Below, piece by piece: positions 1 through 5,917 of a stretch of DNA of 23,839 nt (the stretch's first letter is position 1; every line of letters starts with the position of its first letter). The DNA is taken from IMG/VR virus record IMGVR_UViG_3300036846_000729, positions 1 through 23,839 of that record; one strand, written 5' to 3'. This DNA comes from a virus. Both the position numbers and the translations under genes were made by a program. The notes below the pieces were generated by a model. That model worked only from the letters and a program-made list of their open reading frames with translations. It did not search any database and was not told the DNA's origin.

Positions 1-52
1 GTCATGCGGGTGGTCACACCAAAAAACAGACCCCCCTTTTCGCGCATCGCGT

Positions 53-148
53 CTAGCCCCAGCCCTTGAAGTAGGCGAGGATCACGAACACTGCGATGAC
101 GACCATCGCTACTTCGCCGAGCGTGATCGTCATGGTCCCGATCTTCAC
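53..148 (-). CDS. 31-residue single-pass membrane peptide
   Basis: A GTG start at 148 overlaps the TGA of the preceding gene (GTGA), the same junction used by most genes here. The peptide is VKIGTMTITLGEVAMVV followed by IAVFVILAYFKGWG and a TAG stop. Residues about 7-26 form one hydrophobic span ending in an aromatic/basic/Gly tail (YFKGWG), which fits a one-pass inner-membrane micropeptide. An in-frame ATG lies at 133. It is the last gene of the early operon visible here. I recognise no family. It could be a small regulator or a membrane-perturbing or exclusion peptide; that is inference only. The junction and hydrophobicity argue that it is translated. Confidence 0.5.
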   Translation of the reverse strand: MKIGTMTITLGEVAMVVIAVFVILAYFKGWG

Positions 149-543
149 TCGTCGTCGGGTTGGTCTGGTTCAGGGACTGGCGTCGGTGTCGGCTCGGTGG
201 GCTCCGGTGTCTCGCTGCGCATTGGTGCCTCCCTGTTGTTTGCGGGGATTATGCCTGCTTGTTCGCATAATTCGCAGAAGACTTTGAAGTCGAGTGCGAC
301 GATCGGTGAACGGTCGTTGTGGCCGGCGACCACAACCAACCATGGTCTCGCTTCGCGTCTGCCTTGGTCGCGTGCCTGGGTGATCCACGCTGTGAGGACT
401 GGTGGCCCGGGTCTCGAGGAGCGTTTGATTTCGACGGCGAAGGGGGTGTTGACGCAGTCTGAGACGGCGGCGCCGATTGGTCCGGCGCGTCTGCCGCCGA
501 GGGCGGTGCAGATTCGGCGTTCGAGGTCTTTCCATGCGGTCAT
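145..543 (-). CDS. PD-(D/E)XK-like nuclease (Holliday-junction-resolvase-like phage protein)
   Basis: This 132-aa protein opens with an amphipathic helix (WKDLERRICTALGGRR) followed by a segment containing Asp29, Glu38 and Lys40 in the context FAVEIKRS. That matches the E-x-K half of a PD-(D/E)XK core. A later strand (PWLVVVAGHNDRSPIVAL) and a closing helix fit small archaeal-Hjc-like or phage resolvase folds common in actinophage replication regions. The C-terminal 25 residues are a Pro/Glu-rich tail of low complexity. The ATG start overlaps the upstream TGA (ATGA). Its likely role is cleavage of branched DNA during replication or recombination, consistent with the nearby RecT-like and replication genes. 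Family membership rests on motif reading only. Confidence 0.55.
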   Translation of the reverse strand: MTAWKDLERRICTALGGRRAGPIGAAVSDCVNTPFAVEIKRSSRPGPPVLTAWITQARDQGRREARPWLVVVAGHNDRSPIVALDFKVFCELCEQAGIIPANNREAPMRSETPEPTEPTPTPVPEPDQPDDE

Positions 544-1049
544 GGCTTGTACCGGTCGGCGAGCCGCTTCGCGAGCTCGAGCCCGAGTTCGCGGTCGACG
601 GGTTCGGCGGGTTCGGGTTGGTGCTTGGTGTAGGCGCCGGCGTTCGACCTAGGCTCGTCGCTGCCGGTTTTCGCCTTTGCTTTTGGCGCGTGAGCGACCG
701 CCGTTTTCTTCTCTCCTCTTAAGATCTTCTCTCGCGAGCGCGCGAGCGCTAGCGGCTTGCTAGCAGAGAACTCGATCAAACCGGCATGGTTGAGCGATTC
801 GAGGTCGCGTGTCGTTACTCTCTCACCGAGCTGCCGTGATAGCTGTCGTGTGTCTGCCAACAGTTGTCCGTTGCTTGACGCGTACGCGAGACGGAGGTCT
901 TTGAGGATGCCGCGAAGGTGGAACGAGAGCCTGCGGTAGTCACCGTGGGAGTGCTGGCTCACGTAGTCCTTGATCCAACTCGGGTCGCGGTCCTTGTAGT
1001 GCTGAAACTCGGGCCAGTTGTGGATCACGATCCAGGGGTCAGCGCTCAT
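540..1049 (-). CDS. replication-initiator-like / winged-helix phage protein
   Basis: This protein is 169 aa from the ATG at 1049, chosen because it forms an ATGA overlap with the small gene upstream; an in-frame extension to 1082 is possible but less likely. The N-terminal half (WIVIHNWPEFQHYKDRDPSW, then a predicted helical region with RQLSRQLGERVT and LESLNHAGLIEF) resembles the DNA-binding N-terminal domain of phage replication initiators and replisome organisers, in which a short gene-specific HTH recognises the phage origin. The C-terminal third is basic and low-complexity (KKTAVAHAPKAKAKTG). It sits downstream of the RecT-like gene, the usual place for a replication module. No helicase loader or primase is visible in this window. 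I infer origin binding or host replisome recruitment. Confidence 0.5.
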   Translation of the reverse strand: MSADPWIVIHNWPEFQHYKDRDPSWIKDYVSQHSHGDYRRLSFHLRGILKDLRLAYASSNGQLLADTRQLSRQLGERVTTRDLESLNHAGLIEFSASKPLALARSREKILRGEKKTAVAHAPKAKAKTGSDEPRSNAGAYTKHQPEPAEPVDRELGLELAKRLADRYKP

Positions 1050-1189
1050 CGTTTCGCCCGTTTGATGGCGCGTTCGCGCCACAGGTCACGGGAGCGGCGG
1101 AGCTCCCAGACGCGGGTGCGGAGCAGCTCGACGCGATGCTCGAGCTCGCGGATCCGCTCGAACGCCCACCGCTCCGTCTTCTCGCTCAC
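1046..1189 (-). CDS. small charged coiled-coil protein
   Basis: This 47-aa protein was found by reading the minus strand between two larger genes. The GTG at 1189 overlaps the stop of the preceding gene (GTGA), and its TGA overlaps the ATG of the next (ATGA), so both ends are coupled to neighbours. An in-frame ATG at 1216 would give 56 aa. The sequence is almost entirely helical and Arg/Glu-rich (RIRELEHRVELLRTRVWEL), with heptad-like Leu/Val spacing typical of a short dimeric coiled coil. I recognise no family. It may be an accessory to the replication protein that follows. Confidence 0.5.
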   Translation of the reverse strand: MSEKTERWAFERIRELEHRVELLRTRVWELRRSRDLWRERAIKRAKR

Positions 1190-1659
1190 CGCGCCCTGGT
1201 AATCGTCGCCCTCCATGGCGCCGGCACGACGCTCCTACACGCCTCGATGATCTCGCGGTATTCCGGGTTGGCGCCGGCGAGCTGTTTCAGGACGCGACCG
1301 TCGGGCTTGTACGAGATCACTTCTTGCACGGCGGCCATCACGCGGTCTTCGGGCAAACCCGCTGCTCGCAGCTGGAGGGCGAGTTTGTGGCCGTCGTACT
1401 CGGTCCGCTCGCCACCGTGGATCACGGCTTTCAGCTCGTCCAAGTACAGCGTTTTGGTGCCCTGGAGGTGCGCCTCGAGCCGTAACGCGTCTGTGAGGAC
1501 GCCGCGGAGCTCGTCCAAGCGGTGGCGGATGTCGGTGAGCTGATCCAACGCGTCGGCGACCTGGTTGGGGTCGCGGAGGTCGACGATGACGCCGGTGAGG
1601 GGCATCACGAGCTCGGGGTTCTCCTCGACGCCCTGGGCGATCAGGGCGAGCTCACTCAT
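1186..1659 (-). CDS. phage hypothetical protein, helical
   Basis: This 157-aa protein begins at the ATG at 1659, which overlaps the end of the RecT-like gene by 8 nt (ATGAGTGA). It is mostly helical. A central stretch (DALDQLTDIRHRLDELRGVL) looks like a coiled coil, and a C-terminal half (LALQLRAAGLPEDRVMAAVQ, then YKPDGRVLKQLAGANPEY) looks globular. It lies between the single-strand-annealing protein and the replication-initiator-like protein, where many phages encode a Gp157-like or other accessory recombination protein. I do not recognise this one firmly. No catalytic motif is visible. Confidence 0.55.
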   Translation of the reverse strand: MSELALIAQGVEENPELVMPLTGVIVDLRDPNQVADALDQLTDIRHRLDELRGVLTDALRLEAHLQGTKTLYLDELKAVIHGGERTEYDGHKLALQLRAAGLPEDRVMAAVQEVISYKPDGRVLKQLAGANPEYREIIEACRSVVPAPWRATITRAR

Positions 1660-2458
1660 CGGCGGCTAGCTGCTCGAGCTCAGCGATCGTCTCGGCCTCC
1701 GCGTCGTCGGGCTCGATGGGGTCGCCGAACGGGATGTCCTCATCGACCAAGTACGACTCCTGGACTTCGACGCCGGGGTTGATCTCATGCAGCTCGTCGT
1801 CCAGCGAGAAGCCGAGCGCGACTTCGGGTGCGAAGTCGACGATCGCGTTCTTCGACGCCCTTGCCCACAGCATCCGTGCCGGATGCGTCAGCCAGGGTGA
1901 ACCCTGCCTGACTATCCCCGCCGTTTTGGCTTGCTCGAGCGTGTAGGTGGCTTCGCCGACGACCTCGCTGTTGGAGTCGACCAACCTCGCGGTGCACGAC
2001 GTGTCGGACGAGTCGACGCGGTAGACGCGGTAACCAGCCCGGATCGCGAGGGCGCGGAGCAGCTGGGCGCCGACGTACAACCGTCCTTTGATCAGGCTGA
2101 GTTCGGCGGCGGCCATCGGCGTGAGGCCAAGCTCAGCGATGTAGTACAACCGCAGGGCGGCAGCTGCGCCACGGGCTTTCTCGGTGTTCTCACCCGACTC
2201 GGACAGGGCGAGCCATTGCCCTAGCCGGGCGAGCTCGTCGAGCCTCGTGGGTTCGCGGACGGCCAGTTGGGTCTCTTGGGTGCTCACGGGTGGTTTCCTT
2301 TCTTCGATCACGGTCAGTAACCAGGTCGGGTACGTGCCGGGCGTGGGGCGTGTGGAGTTGTCGAACCGGACGAGCGGCCAGCCGCGTTCCGTGGTCTCGA
2401 ACCCGGTGACGACCCCGTGGGTGCCGTCGCGGGTGCGGACACGGTCACCGACGTTCAT
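1652..2458 (-). CDS. RecT-like single-strand annealing protein with N-terminal SH3/KOW-like extension
   Basis: This 268-aa reading frame has two parts. Residues 1-52 (VGDRVRTRDGTHGVVTGFE, then LVRFDNSTRP) look like a small beta-barrel of the SH3/KOW type. Residues about 70-225 match the pattern of actinophage RecT-like recombinases: LGLTPMAAAELSLIKGRLYV, ALAIRAGYRV, then YTLEQAKTAGIV and WLTHPARMLWARA, ending near PEVALGFSLDDEL. Such proteins anneal complementary single strands in phage recombination. The C-terminus is acidic, as often in annealing proteins. A GTG at 2287 behind a good Shine-Dalgarno could start the recombinase alone (211 aa), so the extension may be a separate product or a true fusion. 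Family assignment is by pattern, not by search. Confidence 0.6.
   Translation of the reverse strand: MNVGDRVRTRDGTHGVVTGFETTERGWPLVRFDNSTRPTPGTYPTWLLTVIEERKPPVSTQETQLAVREPTRLDELARLGQWLALSESGENTEKARGAAAALRLYYIAELGLTPMAAAELSLIKGRLYVGAQLLRALAIRAGYRVYRVDSSDTSCTARLVDSNSEVVGEATYTLEQAKTAGIVRQGSPWLTHPARMLWARASKNAIVDFAPEVALGFSLDDELHEINPGVEVQESYLVDEDIPFGDPIEPDDAEAETIAELEQLAADE
2285..2301 (-). promoter_or_regulatory. internal ribosome binding site and GTG start in the RecT-like gene
   Basis: On the minus strand AAAGGAAACCACCCGTG places a purine-rich Shine-Dalgarno 8 nt before an in-frame GTG (2287-2285), exactly at the junction between the SH3-like segment and the RecT-like domain. By contrast, the ATG at 2458 has its only nearby GGAG 16 nt upstream. 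Confidence 0.5.
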
Positions 2459-2493
2459 TGCCGCTCATCGCTGCTCCTGGAACGCCGCGCCGG

Positions 2494-2829
2494 TCACAGC
2501 AGCCCGCACAGCCTGGCGCTCGTGGGCCACGGCCAGAACCCACGCCCCGCCAAATACGCTTTGATCGCGACGGCGATCTGGACCTGCGGCGGCCAGTGGT
2601 CGGCGGTCCCCCAGGCCCTAAAATAGTCGCGGCCGTAAGTGAGTTGGAACTCAATATCCATTTGCAGGCCGCCGTAGTAGGGGGCGCCCGGATCGGTCCA
2701 TGATCCTTCGTACCGATGTATGCACAGAAACGCCGACATCAGCGCGGTCGGGCTCGAGCTGCCGGCGAGCGCCGGTGTTGGTAAGGCGATCGCGACAGCT
2801 GCGACGGGGACTACTAGCAGGCGGGACAT
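2494..2829 (-). CDS. secreted transglycosylase-like (Rpf-type) peptidoglycan enzyme
   Basis: This 111-aa protein has an N-terminal signal peptide (MSRLLVVPVAAVAIALPTPALA, with cleavage predicted after Ala22). The mature part begins with a Cys36-x4-Glu41-Gly-Ser-Trp motif, then YYGGLQMD, WGTADHWP and FWPWPTSARLCGLL. Glu41 aligns with the catalytic glutamate of resuscitation-promoting factors and lytic transglycosylases (CESGGNW...YYGGLQF). Cys36 and Cys108 could form a disulfide. The short architecture resembles host proteins of Thermoleophilia/Actinobacteria. The start has a strong ribosome site (AAGGAGGACACGT before ATG). It would be exported and cleave glycan strands. Its place in the early operon, away from endolysin and tail genes, is unusual and suggests host modification rather than lysis. 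Confidence 0.75.
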   Translation of the reverse strand: MSRLLVVPVAAVAIALPTPALAGSSSPTALMSAFLCIHRYEGSWTDPGAPYYGGLQMDIEFQLTYGRDYFRAWGTADHWPPQVQIAVAIKAYLAGRGFWPWPTSARLCGLL

Positions 2830-2856
2830 ACGTGTCCTCCTTGCTCGGGAACATGG

Positions 2857-3057
2857 TCACGCGACGGCCTCGGTGAGGTCGTCGTTCAGCTCCAACGCGT
2901 CGGTGAGGGCCAGCTCGGACAACATGAGCGCCCTCGCGGCGAGCTCGAGGGCGACGGGATGGTGGTTCTGGTGGGCGGCGTCGGCGTAGTCGGCGGCGAC
3001 GCGGCGGAGGGCGGCGGCGGTGCGGAGGAGCCGGGACCGTTTCGCCGCGGTTCTCAC
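2857..3057 (-). CDS. small helical phage protein
   Basis: This 66-aa protein starts at the GTG at 3057, which overlaps the TGA of the upstream gene (GTGA). The reading frame extends to 3102, but the overlap rule favours the shorter form. It is rich in Ala, Leu and Arg, with two likely helices (RSRLLRTAAALRRVAADYAD and ALELAARALMLSELALTDAL). I recognise no family and see no motif. The helix pair resembles small DNA-mimic or adaptor proteins common in early regions, but nothing decides this. Confidence 0.5.
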   Translation of the reverse strand: MRTAAKRSRLLRTAAALRRVAADYADAAHQNHHPVALELAARALMLSELALTDALELNDDLTEAVA

Positions 3058-3416
3058 GGGGTCGTCTCCGTCCCGGCCAGCGCCGCCCGGAGCGCGGCCC
3101 ACGCTTCTACGGCTTCGTCCAGCTTGTCTTCCGCAAGCATCGGCAATCCGAGGAAGTTGGGGTGGAGTGCGTTCAGGCGCTCGGCTGCTCGGGCGATGGC
3201 GAGAAGCGCCGGAAGAGCCGCGACGGCAGCCACGATCAGCTCGTTATCGGCTCGCTTCGAGGAATACGCGCCGATGGGGTGGATCCAGCCGCATGTCTCG
3301 CCGTGCTCGAAGTCTTCTGGGCCGTCGTCCATGCCGTCCGTTTCGATGCGCCACGGCCCAGGTGTCGCCGCTGCGAGCGCGGCTTCGAGGGCTGCTGTGT
3401 CTACCCGGCCAGTCAC
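3054..3416 (-). CDS. Ea22-like phage protein (ATPGPW motif)
   Basis: This 120-aa protein starts at the GTG at 3416, which overlaps the stop of the alanine-repeat gene (GTGA). The reading frame runs open to 3884 only because it crosses the 12-bp repeat, so the longer version is an artefact. The protein begins VTGRVDTAALEAALAAATPG with the PW that follows; AATPGPW and the later DNELIVAAVAALPALLAIA are hallmarks of a widespread phage early-region family (Ea22-like / ead-like) of unknown biochemical function. The first 28 nt of the gene recur at 4224-4251, on the far side of the repeat gene. Confidence 0.6.
   Translation of the reverse strand: MTGRVDTAALEAALAAATPGPWRIETDGMDDGPEDFEHGETCGWIHPIGAYSSKRADNELIVAAVAALPALLAIARAAERLNALHPNFLGLPMLAEDKLDEAVEAWAALRAALAGTETTP
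3389..3416 (-). repeat. 28-nt direct repeat, copy A (start of the Ea22-like gene)
   Basis: The first 28 nt of the Ea22-like gene (GTGACTGGCCGGGTAGACAC and the 8 nt after it) match 4224-4251 at 25 of 28 positions in the same orientation. The two copies bracket the alanine-repeat gene. Confidence 0.8.
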
Positions 3417-4195
3417 GCTGTTTCCGTGACCTCGATGAGGCGGTCGAGGAGGAGCAATGCTGAGGCTTGGAGTGCCTTCGTGGTCGGCGTGAGTGCGGCC
3501 CCCGCTGCGTCCCCCGCTGCGTCCCACGCTGCGGCCCTCGCTGCGTCCCCCGCTGCGGCCCTCGCTGCGGCCCCCGCTGCGGCCCCCGCTGCGTCCCCCG
3601 CTGCGGCCCTCGCTGCGGCCCACGCTGCGGCCCTCGCTGCGTCCCACGCTGCGGCCCCCGCTGCGGCCCACGCTGCGGCCCTCGCTGCGTCCCACGCTGC
3701 GGCCCCCGCTGCGGCCCACGCTGCGGCCCACGCTGCGTCCCACGCTGCGGACGAATCCTTCCTGGCCATGTCTAGGCTCGGCTGCGCCTTCCAGGCCGCC
3801 GCGCTGCTCGTCAATGGCGCGAGTGCTTCGAGCGTCTCGGCCTGGGCGGTCAGTCCCGCGAGGCGCAGCCATGCCGGCGCGCACTCACGGGCGAGCCAGT
3901 CCGTCAGCATCCACGCCCGCTTCGACTCCTGCGCCGCCGTGCCCTTTGTCCCGACGAGTCGAGTGATGTACGGCTTCAGCATCTGCCGGTCGGTGTCGTT
4001 CATCGCGTCGTTCCACCGGATCAGGAACGCGGTAATCACCTTCGACGCGCACACCGGATGGTCAGACCACGGCTCGCGGGAGATGTAACTCACGGCTTCC
4101 ATCACGCACGCCGCGCCGTTCGGCGCCGGGTGCGAACCGTGCGCGAGTTCGACGTGGTCGAGCCACGCCTCAAGCTCGGGTGTCAGGGTGCTCAT
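3413..4195 (-). CDS. phage protein with C-terminal tetrapeptide (A-A-[WRG]-[DA]) repeat
   Basis: This 260-aa protein begins at the ATG at 4195, behind a strong ribosome site (AAGGAGGGAAGT). Residues 1-130 form a globular domain (ACVMEAVSYISREPWSDHP, FLIRWNDAMND, KPYITRLVGTKGT, RAWMLTDWLARECAPAWLRL) that I associate with a recurrent actinophage/prophage family of unknown function; Cys30, Cys49 and Cys105 and several Trp are present. Residues 149-231 are about twenty tandem copies of Ala-Ala-(Trp/Arg/Gly)-(Asp/Ala), expected to be a long helix. A closing helix (ALQASALLLLDRLIEVTETA) follows. The repeat spacing of four residues would put Trp/Arg and Asp on a slowly rotating face. Function is unknown; a surface-binding or scaffolding role is only a guess. 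Confidence 0.65.
   Translation of the reverse strand: MSTLTPELEAWLDHVELAHGSHPAPNGAACVMEAVSYISREPWSDHPVCASKVITAFLIRWNDAMNDTDRQMLKPYITRLVGTKGTAAQESKRAWMLTDWLARECAPAWLRLAGLTAQAETLEALAPLTSSAAAWKAQPSLDMARKDSSAAWDAAWAAAWAAAGAAAWDAARAAAWAAAGAAAWDAARAAAWAAARAAAGDAAGAAAGAAARAAAGDAARAAAWDAAGDAAGAALTPTTKALQASALLLLDRLIEVTETA
3504..3751 (-). repeat. 12-bp tandem repeat array, about 20.7 copies, in-frame
   Basis: On the plus strand the unit is GCTGCG-K-CCC-H-C. I count 20 complete units from 3504 to 3743 plus a partial at 3744-3751, and a decayed unit upstream of 3504. Only two positions vary: position 7 (T in 7 copies, G in 13) and position 11 (C, A or T). In the coding (minus) frame these change Asp/Ala and Trp/Gly/Arg respectively. 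Because 12 is divisible by 3 and the unit has no stop in any frame, all six frames are open across it. Confidence 0.95.
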
Positions 4196-4223
4196 ACTTC
4201 CCTCCTTGAAGATGGTGTGCGCG

Positions 4224-4251
4224 GGGCTGCTATGTCCACCCGGCCGGTCAC
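4224..4251 (-). repeat. 28-nt direct repeat, copy B (orphan gene start)
   Basis: GTGACCGGCCGGGTGGACAT and the following 8 nt read V-T-G-R-V-D-I-A-A, like the start of the Ea22-like gene, then diverge. The frame continues for only 19 codons and stops with a TGA that overlaps the ATG of the alanine-repeat gene at 4195. It looks like the remnant of a gene start displaced by an insertion. Confidence 0.7.
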
Positions 4252-4266
4252 TGACCAGGAGGACGC

Positions 4267-4476
4267 TCACCGTGGTCTCATCTCCAGGATCTCGGTGACG
4301 CACCGGTCGACGCTTTGGGCGAGCTCATCGGTCGTCAACCACCGTTGCTGGTGGGGGTCCCAGACGCGGGACCAGTCCGAGACGGCGGCGCGGAGCCGGC
4401 CTTGGCGCCTCTCCAAAGGCTCGGCCGGCCCCACAGCCGTCCTGTTACGGCTGGCCCAGTCCGGCAGCCGTGACAT
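4267..4476 (-). CDS. small phage protein
   Basis: This 69-aa protein starts at the ATG at 4476, which shares one base with the TGA of the methyltransferase (TGATG). The reading frame extends upstream to 4668 but that part is antisense-like and lies inside the methyltransferase gene. The protein (MSRLPDWASRNRTAVGPAEP, then RVWDPHQQRWLTTDELAQSV) has no motif I recognise. The WDPHQQRWLTTDELA stretch looks folded, and co-translation with the methyltransferase is likely. Confidence 0.5.
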   Translation of the reverse strand: MSRLPDWASRNRTAVGPAEPLERRQGRLRAAVSDWSRVWDPHQQRWLTTDELAQSVDRCVTEILEMRPR

Positions 4477-5405
4477 CACGGCGCGTATCCCCCGTACTGT
4501 CGAAACACGCGCCGGAATCTCCGCCTGTCCGAACCGAAATAGAAGAACGACTGCCCGTGCGTAGGAGTCTTCCGTTCGGCCAGCTCGTCCTCGCTCGCCT
4601 CCAGGAAACTGATGCGGCCGCGGGTGAAGCAGAGAGCGGTAGCGGCGTTCATTGCCGTGTGGAACCACTCCGTGTCGGTCGCGCTGTTCGTGAGCAGGAT
4701 CCCTTCCTTGATATGGCCTTCTTGAAATGACTCGACGAGCTTGAAGACGAACTGCTTTACGTCGGGCATCTTGTAAGGCGGGTTGAGGAACACGCGACCG
4801 TGCCAGCGTTGAGCCAGCCCGTCTTCCTCGCGAGTGAAGTAGTCCTCAGCCTTTACGTGTTCCTGGGCGCGATCAGAGGAGGCCGGGTCGAGTTCGATCG
4901 CGCCCATGACCTCAACAGCGGCGTCGAGGTATTCACGCGGCGTGTACCACTCGACTTCGCCGGTCAGCGAGATGTGCCGAGTCACGTTGACGCTGCCGGG
5001 GTTCTTGATCATCCGCAGCATCGCTCGACGTGACACCCACCACTCCTCATCGGCGAACCGTCCATCCAACGCGCGGGAGAGCAACCGGAACTCACCCCGC
5101 TCGTCCTTGCTCAAACCCGAATCGGTCACGACCGACTCGGCATGTACTCCGCGTTTAGGCTCGCCGAGGAGTTGGCCGATCCGTCCCTCTAGACGACGCT
5201 GAGCACCGAGCATGTGGCCACGCGCTTCGCGGTCCCGTAGATACGCGGTTAGGGCGCGGGCACCGTCAAGCCAAGTCAGACCAGCTTCGACGTCCTGAAC
5301 TTCGGACAGGCGCGAAGCAACTTGTTGCTCGATCGTCGCGGCCTGGGTGGCCACCAGCTCCTGCCCAACCGGTGGCAGTACAGGCAGCAGGCCATTGCCG
5401 GTCAC
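4476..5405 (-). CDS. phage Dam-type DNA N6-adenine methyltransferase
   Basis: This protein is about 309 aa. It starts at the GTG at 5405, which overlaps the nuclease stop (GTGA); another in-frame GTG lies at 5414. Residues 1-135 are a helical N-terminal region with many charged residues. Residues about 150-305 are the phage Dam family (PF05869 type): EWYTP near 152, LDPASS near 172, the catalytic NPPY at about 208-211 (class motif for N6-adenine transfer), LLTNSATDTEWF, CFTRGRISF and the closing GQSFFYFG. It would methylate adenine in phage and host DNA, either to evade restriction or to guard against the nuclease encoded just upstream. The coupling to that nuclease gene is by direct overlap. 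The target sequence cannot be read from the protein. Confidence 0.85.
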   Translation of the reverse strand: MTGNGLLPVLPPVGQELVATQAATIEQQVASRLSEVQDVEAGLTWLDGARALTAYLRDREARGHMLGAQRRLEGRIGQLLGEPKRGVHAESVVTDSGLSKDERGEFRLLSRALDGRFADEEWWVSRRAMLRMIKNPGSVNVTRHISLTGEVEWYTPREYLDAAVEVMGAIELDPASSDRAQEHVKAEDYFTREEDGLAQRWHGRVFLNPPYKMPDVKQFVFKLVESFQEGHIKEGILLTNSATDTEWFHTAMNAATALCFTRGRISFLEASEDELAERKTPTHGQSFFYFGSDRRRFRRVFRQYGGYAP

Positions 5406-5917
5406 CGCGGCCACGCCCCATTGACGAACTCCAGGAACCCGTCGTAGTCAACGACATGCCAGGTTCGCCCCACTACGGCAGGCCGAGCAGCGAGCCAGTC
5501 GAAAGCCGCCTTGCCGCGACCCACCTTCCAAACGGCACCCTCGAGCAGCGCCACCCAGTTGGGAACATCGGACGTCAGGAACGCCTCGTAGACGTAGGGC
5601 AGTTTCTCGTCGACCGAGCCTGGGCTCTCTTGCCATTTCGCTTCGACGACGACGCGAACTAGGCCGTCAGCATCAGCAACCAATCCATTCGCGCTGCCTT
5701 CGGCGACCAGCAGCGCCTCCTTCGTGCCGCGAGTGCCATAGAGAGAGGGGTGGGGCCAACCTGTAATGGCGTACCGTGGCCCAACTGTCCCTGCCGCTAC
5801 CGTCTTCTGGAAGAGTGGGTGGCTGTAGACCTCGAACCCGGCGAGCCGAAGCGCGAGGATCGACTGTTCGAGCAGGCGACTCTTCTGCCCTTTCTTCCGG
5901 CGACGAGTCGGCGTCAT
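5402..5917 (-). CDS. PD-(D/E)XK-type nuclease, restriction-like
   Basis: This 171-aa protein has its ATG at 5917 overlapping the stop of the 65-aa ORF (ATGA). Its N-terminus is basic (MTPTRRRKKGQKSRLLEQSI). The core contains D82/D84, then VVVEAKWQESPGSVDEKLPY, giving Glu92-Ala-Lys94 as the E-x-K of a PD-(D/E)XK site. A Gln follows (WQ), as in several restriction and repair nucleases, along with the G-S-x-D-E-K signature of a restriction-endonuclease-like family. It overlaps the adenine methyltransferase by 4 nt, so the two are probably made together. It could be the nuclease half of a phage-borne restriction-modification pair, or a recombination nuclease. Specificity and partner are inference. 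Confidence 0.65.
   Translation of the reverse strand: MTPTRRRKKGQKSRLLEQSILALRLAGFEVYSHPLFQKTVAAGTVGPRYAITGWPHPSLYGTRGTKEALLVAEGSANGLVADADGLVRVVVEAKWQESPGSVDEKLPYVYEAFLTSDVPNWVALLEGAVWKVGRGKAAFDWLAARPAVVGRTWHVVDYDGFLEFVNGAWPR

Noticed and set aside
1-52. Intrinsic terminator at the end of the early operon
   Set aside because: There is a T-run on the minus strand (plus 21-26) but no convincing stem in front of it.
3504-3751. CRISPR-like repeat array
   Set aside because: The units are 12 bp, contiguous and without spacers, and lie in frame inside a gene; this is a coding tandem repeat.
3162-4088. Plus-strand reading frames of 102-308 codons across the repeat
   Set aside because: The 12-bp unit has no stop in any frame, so all six frames stay open. 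The minus frame with a ribosome site, a folded N-terminal domain and a coupled stop is the real one.
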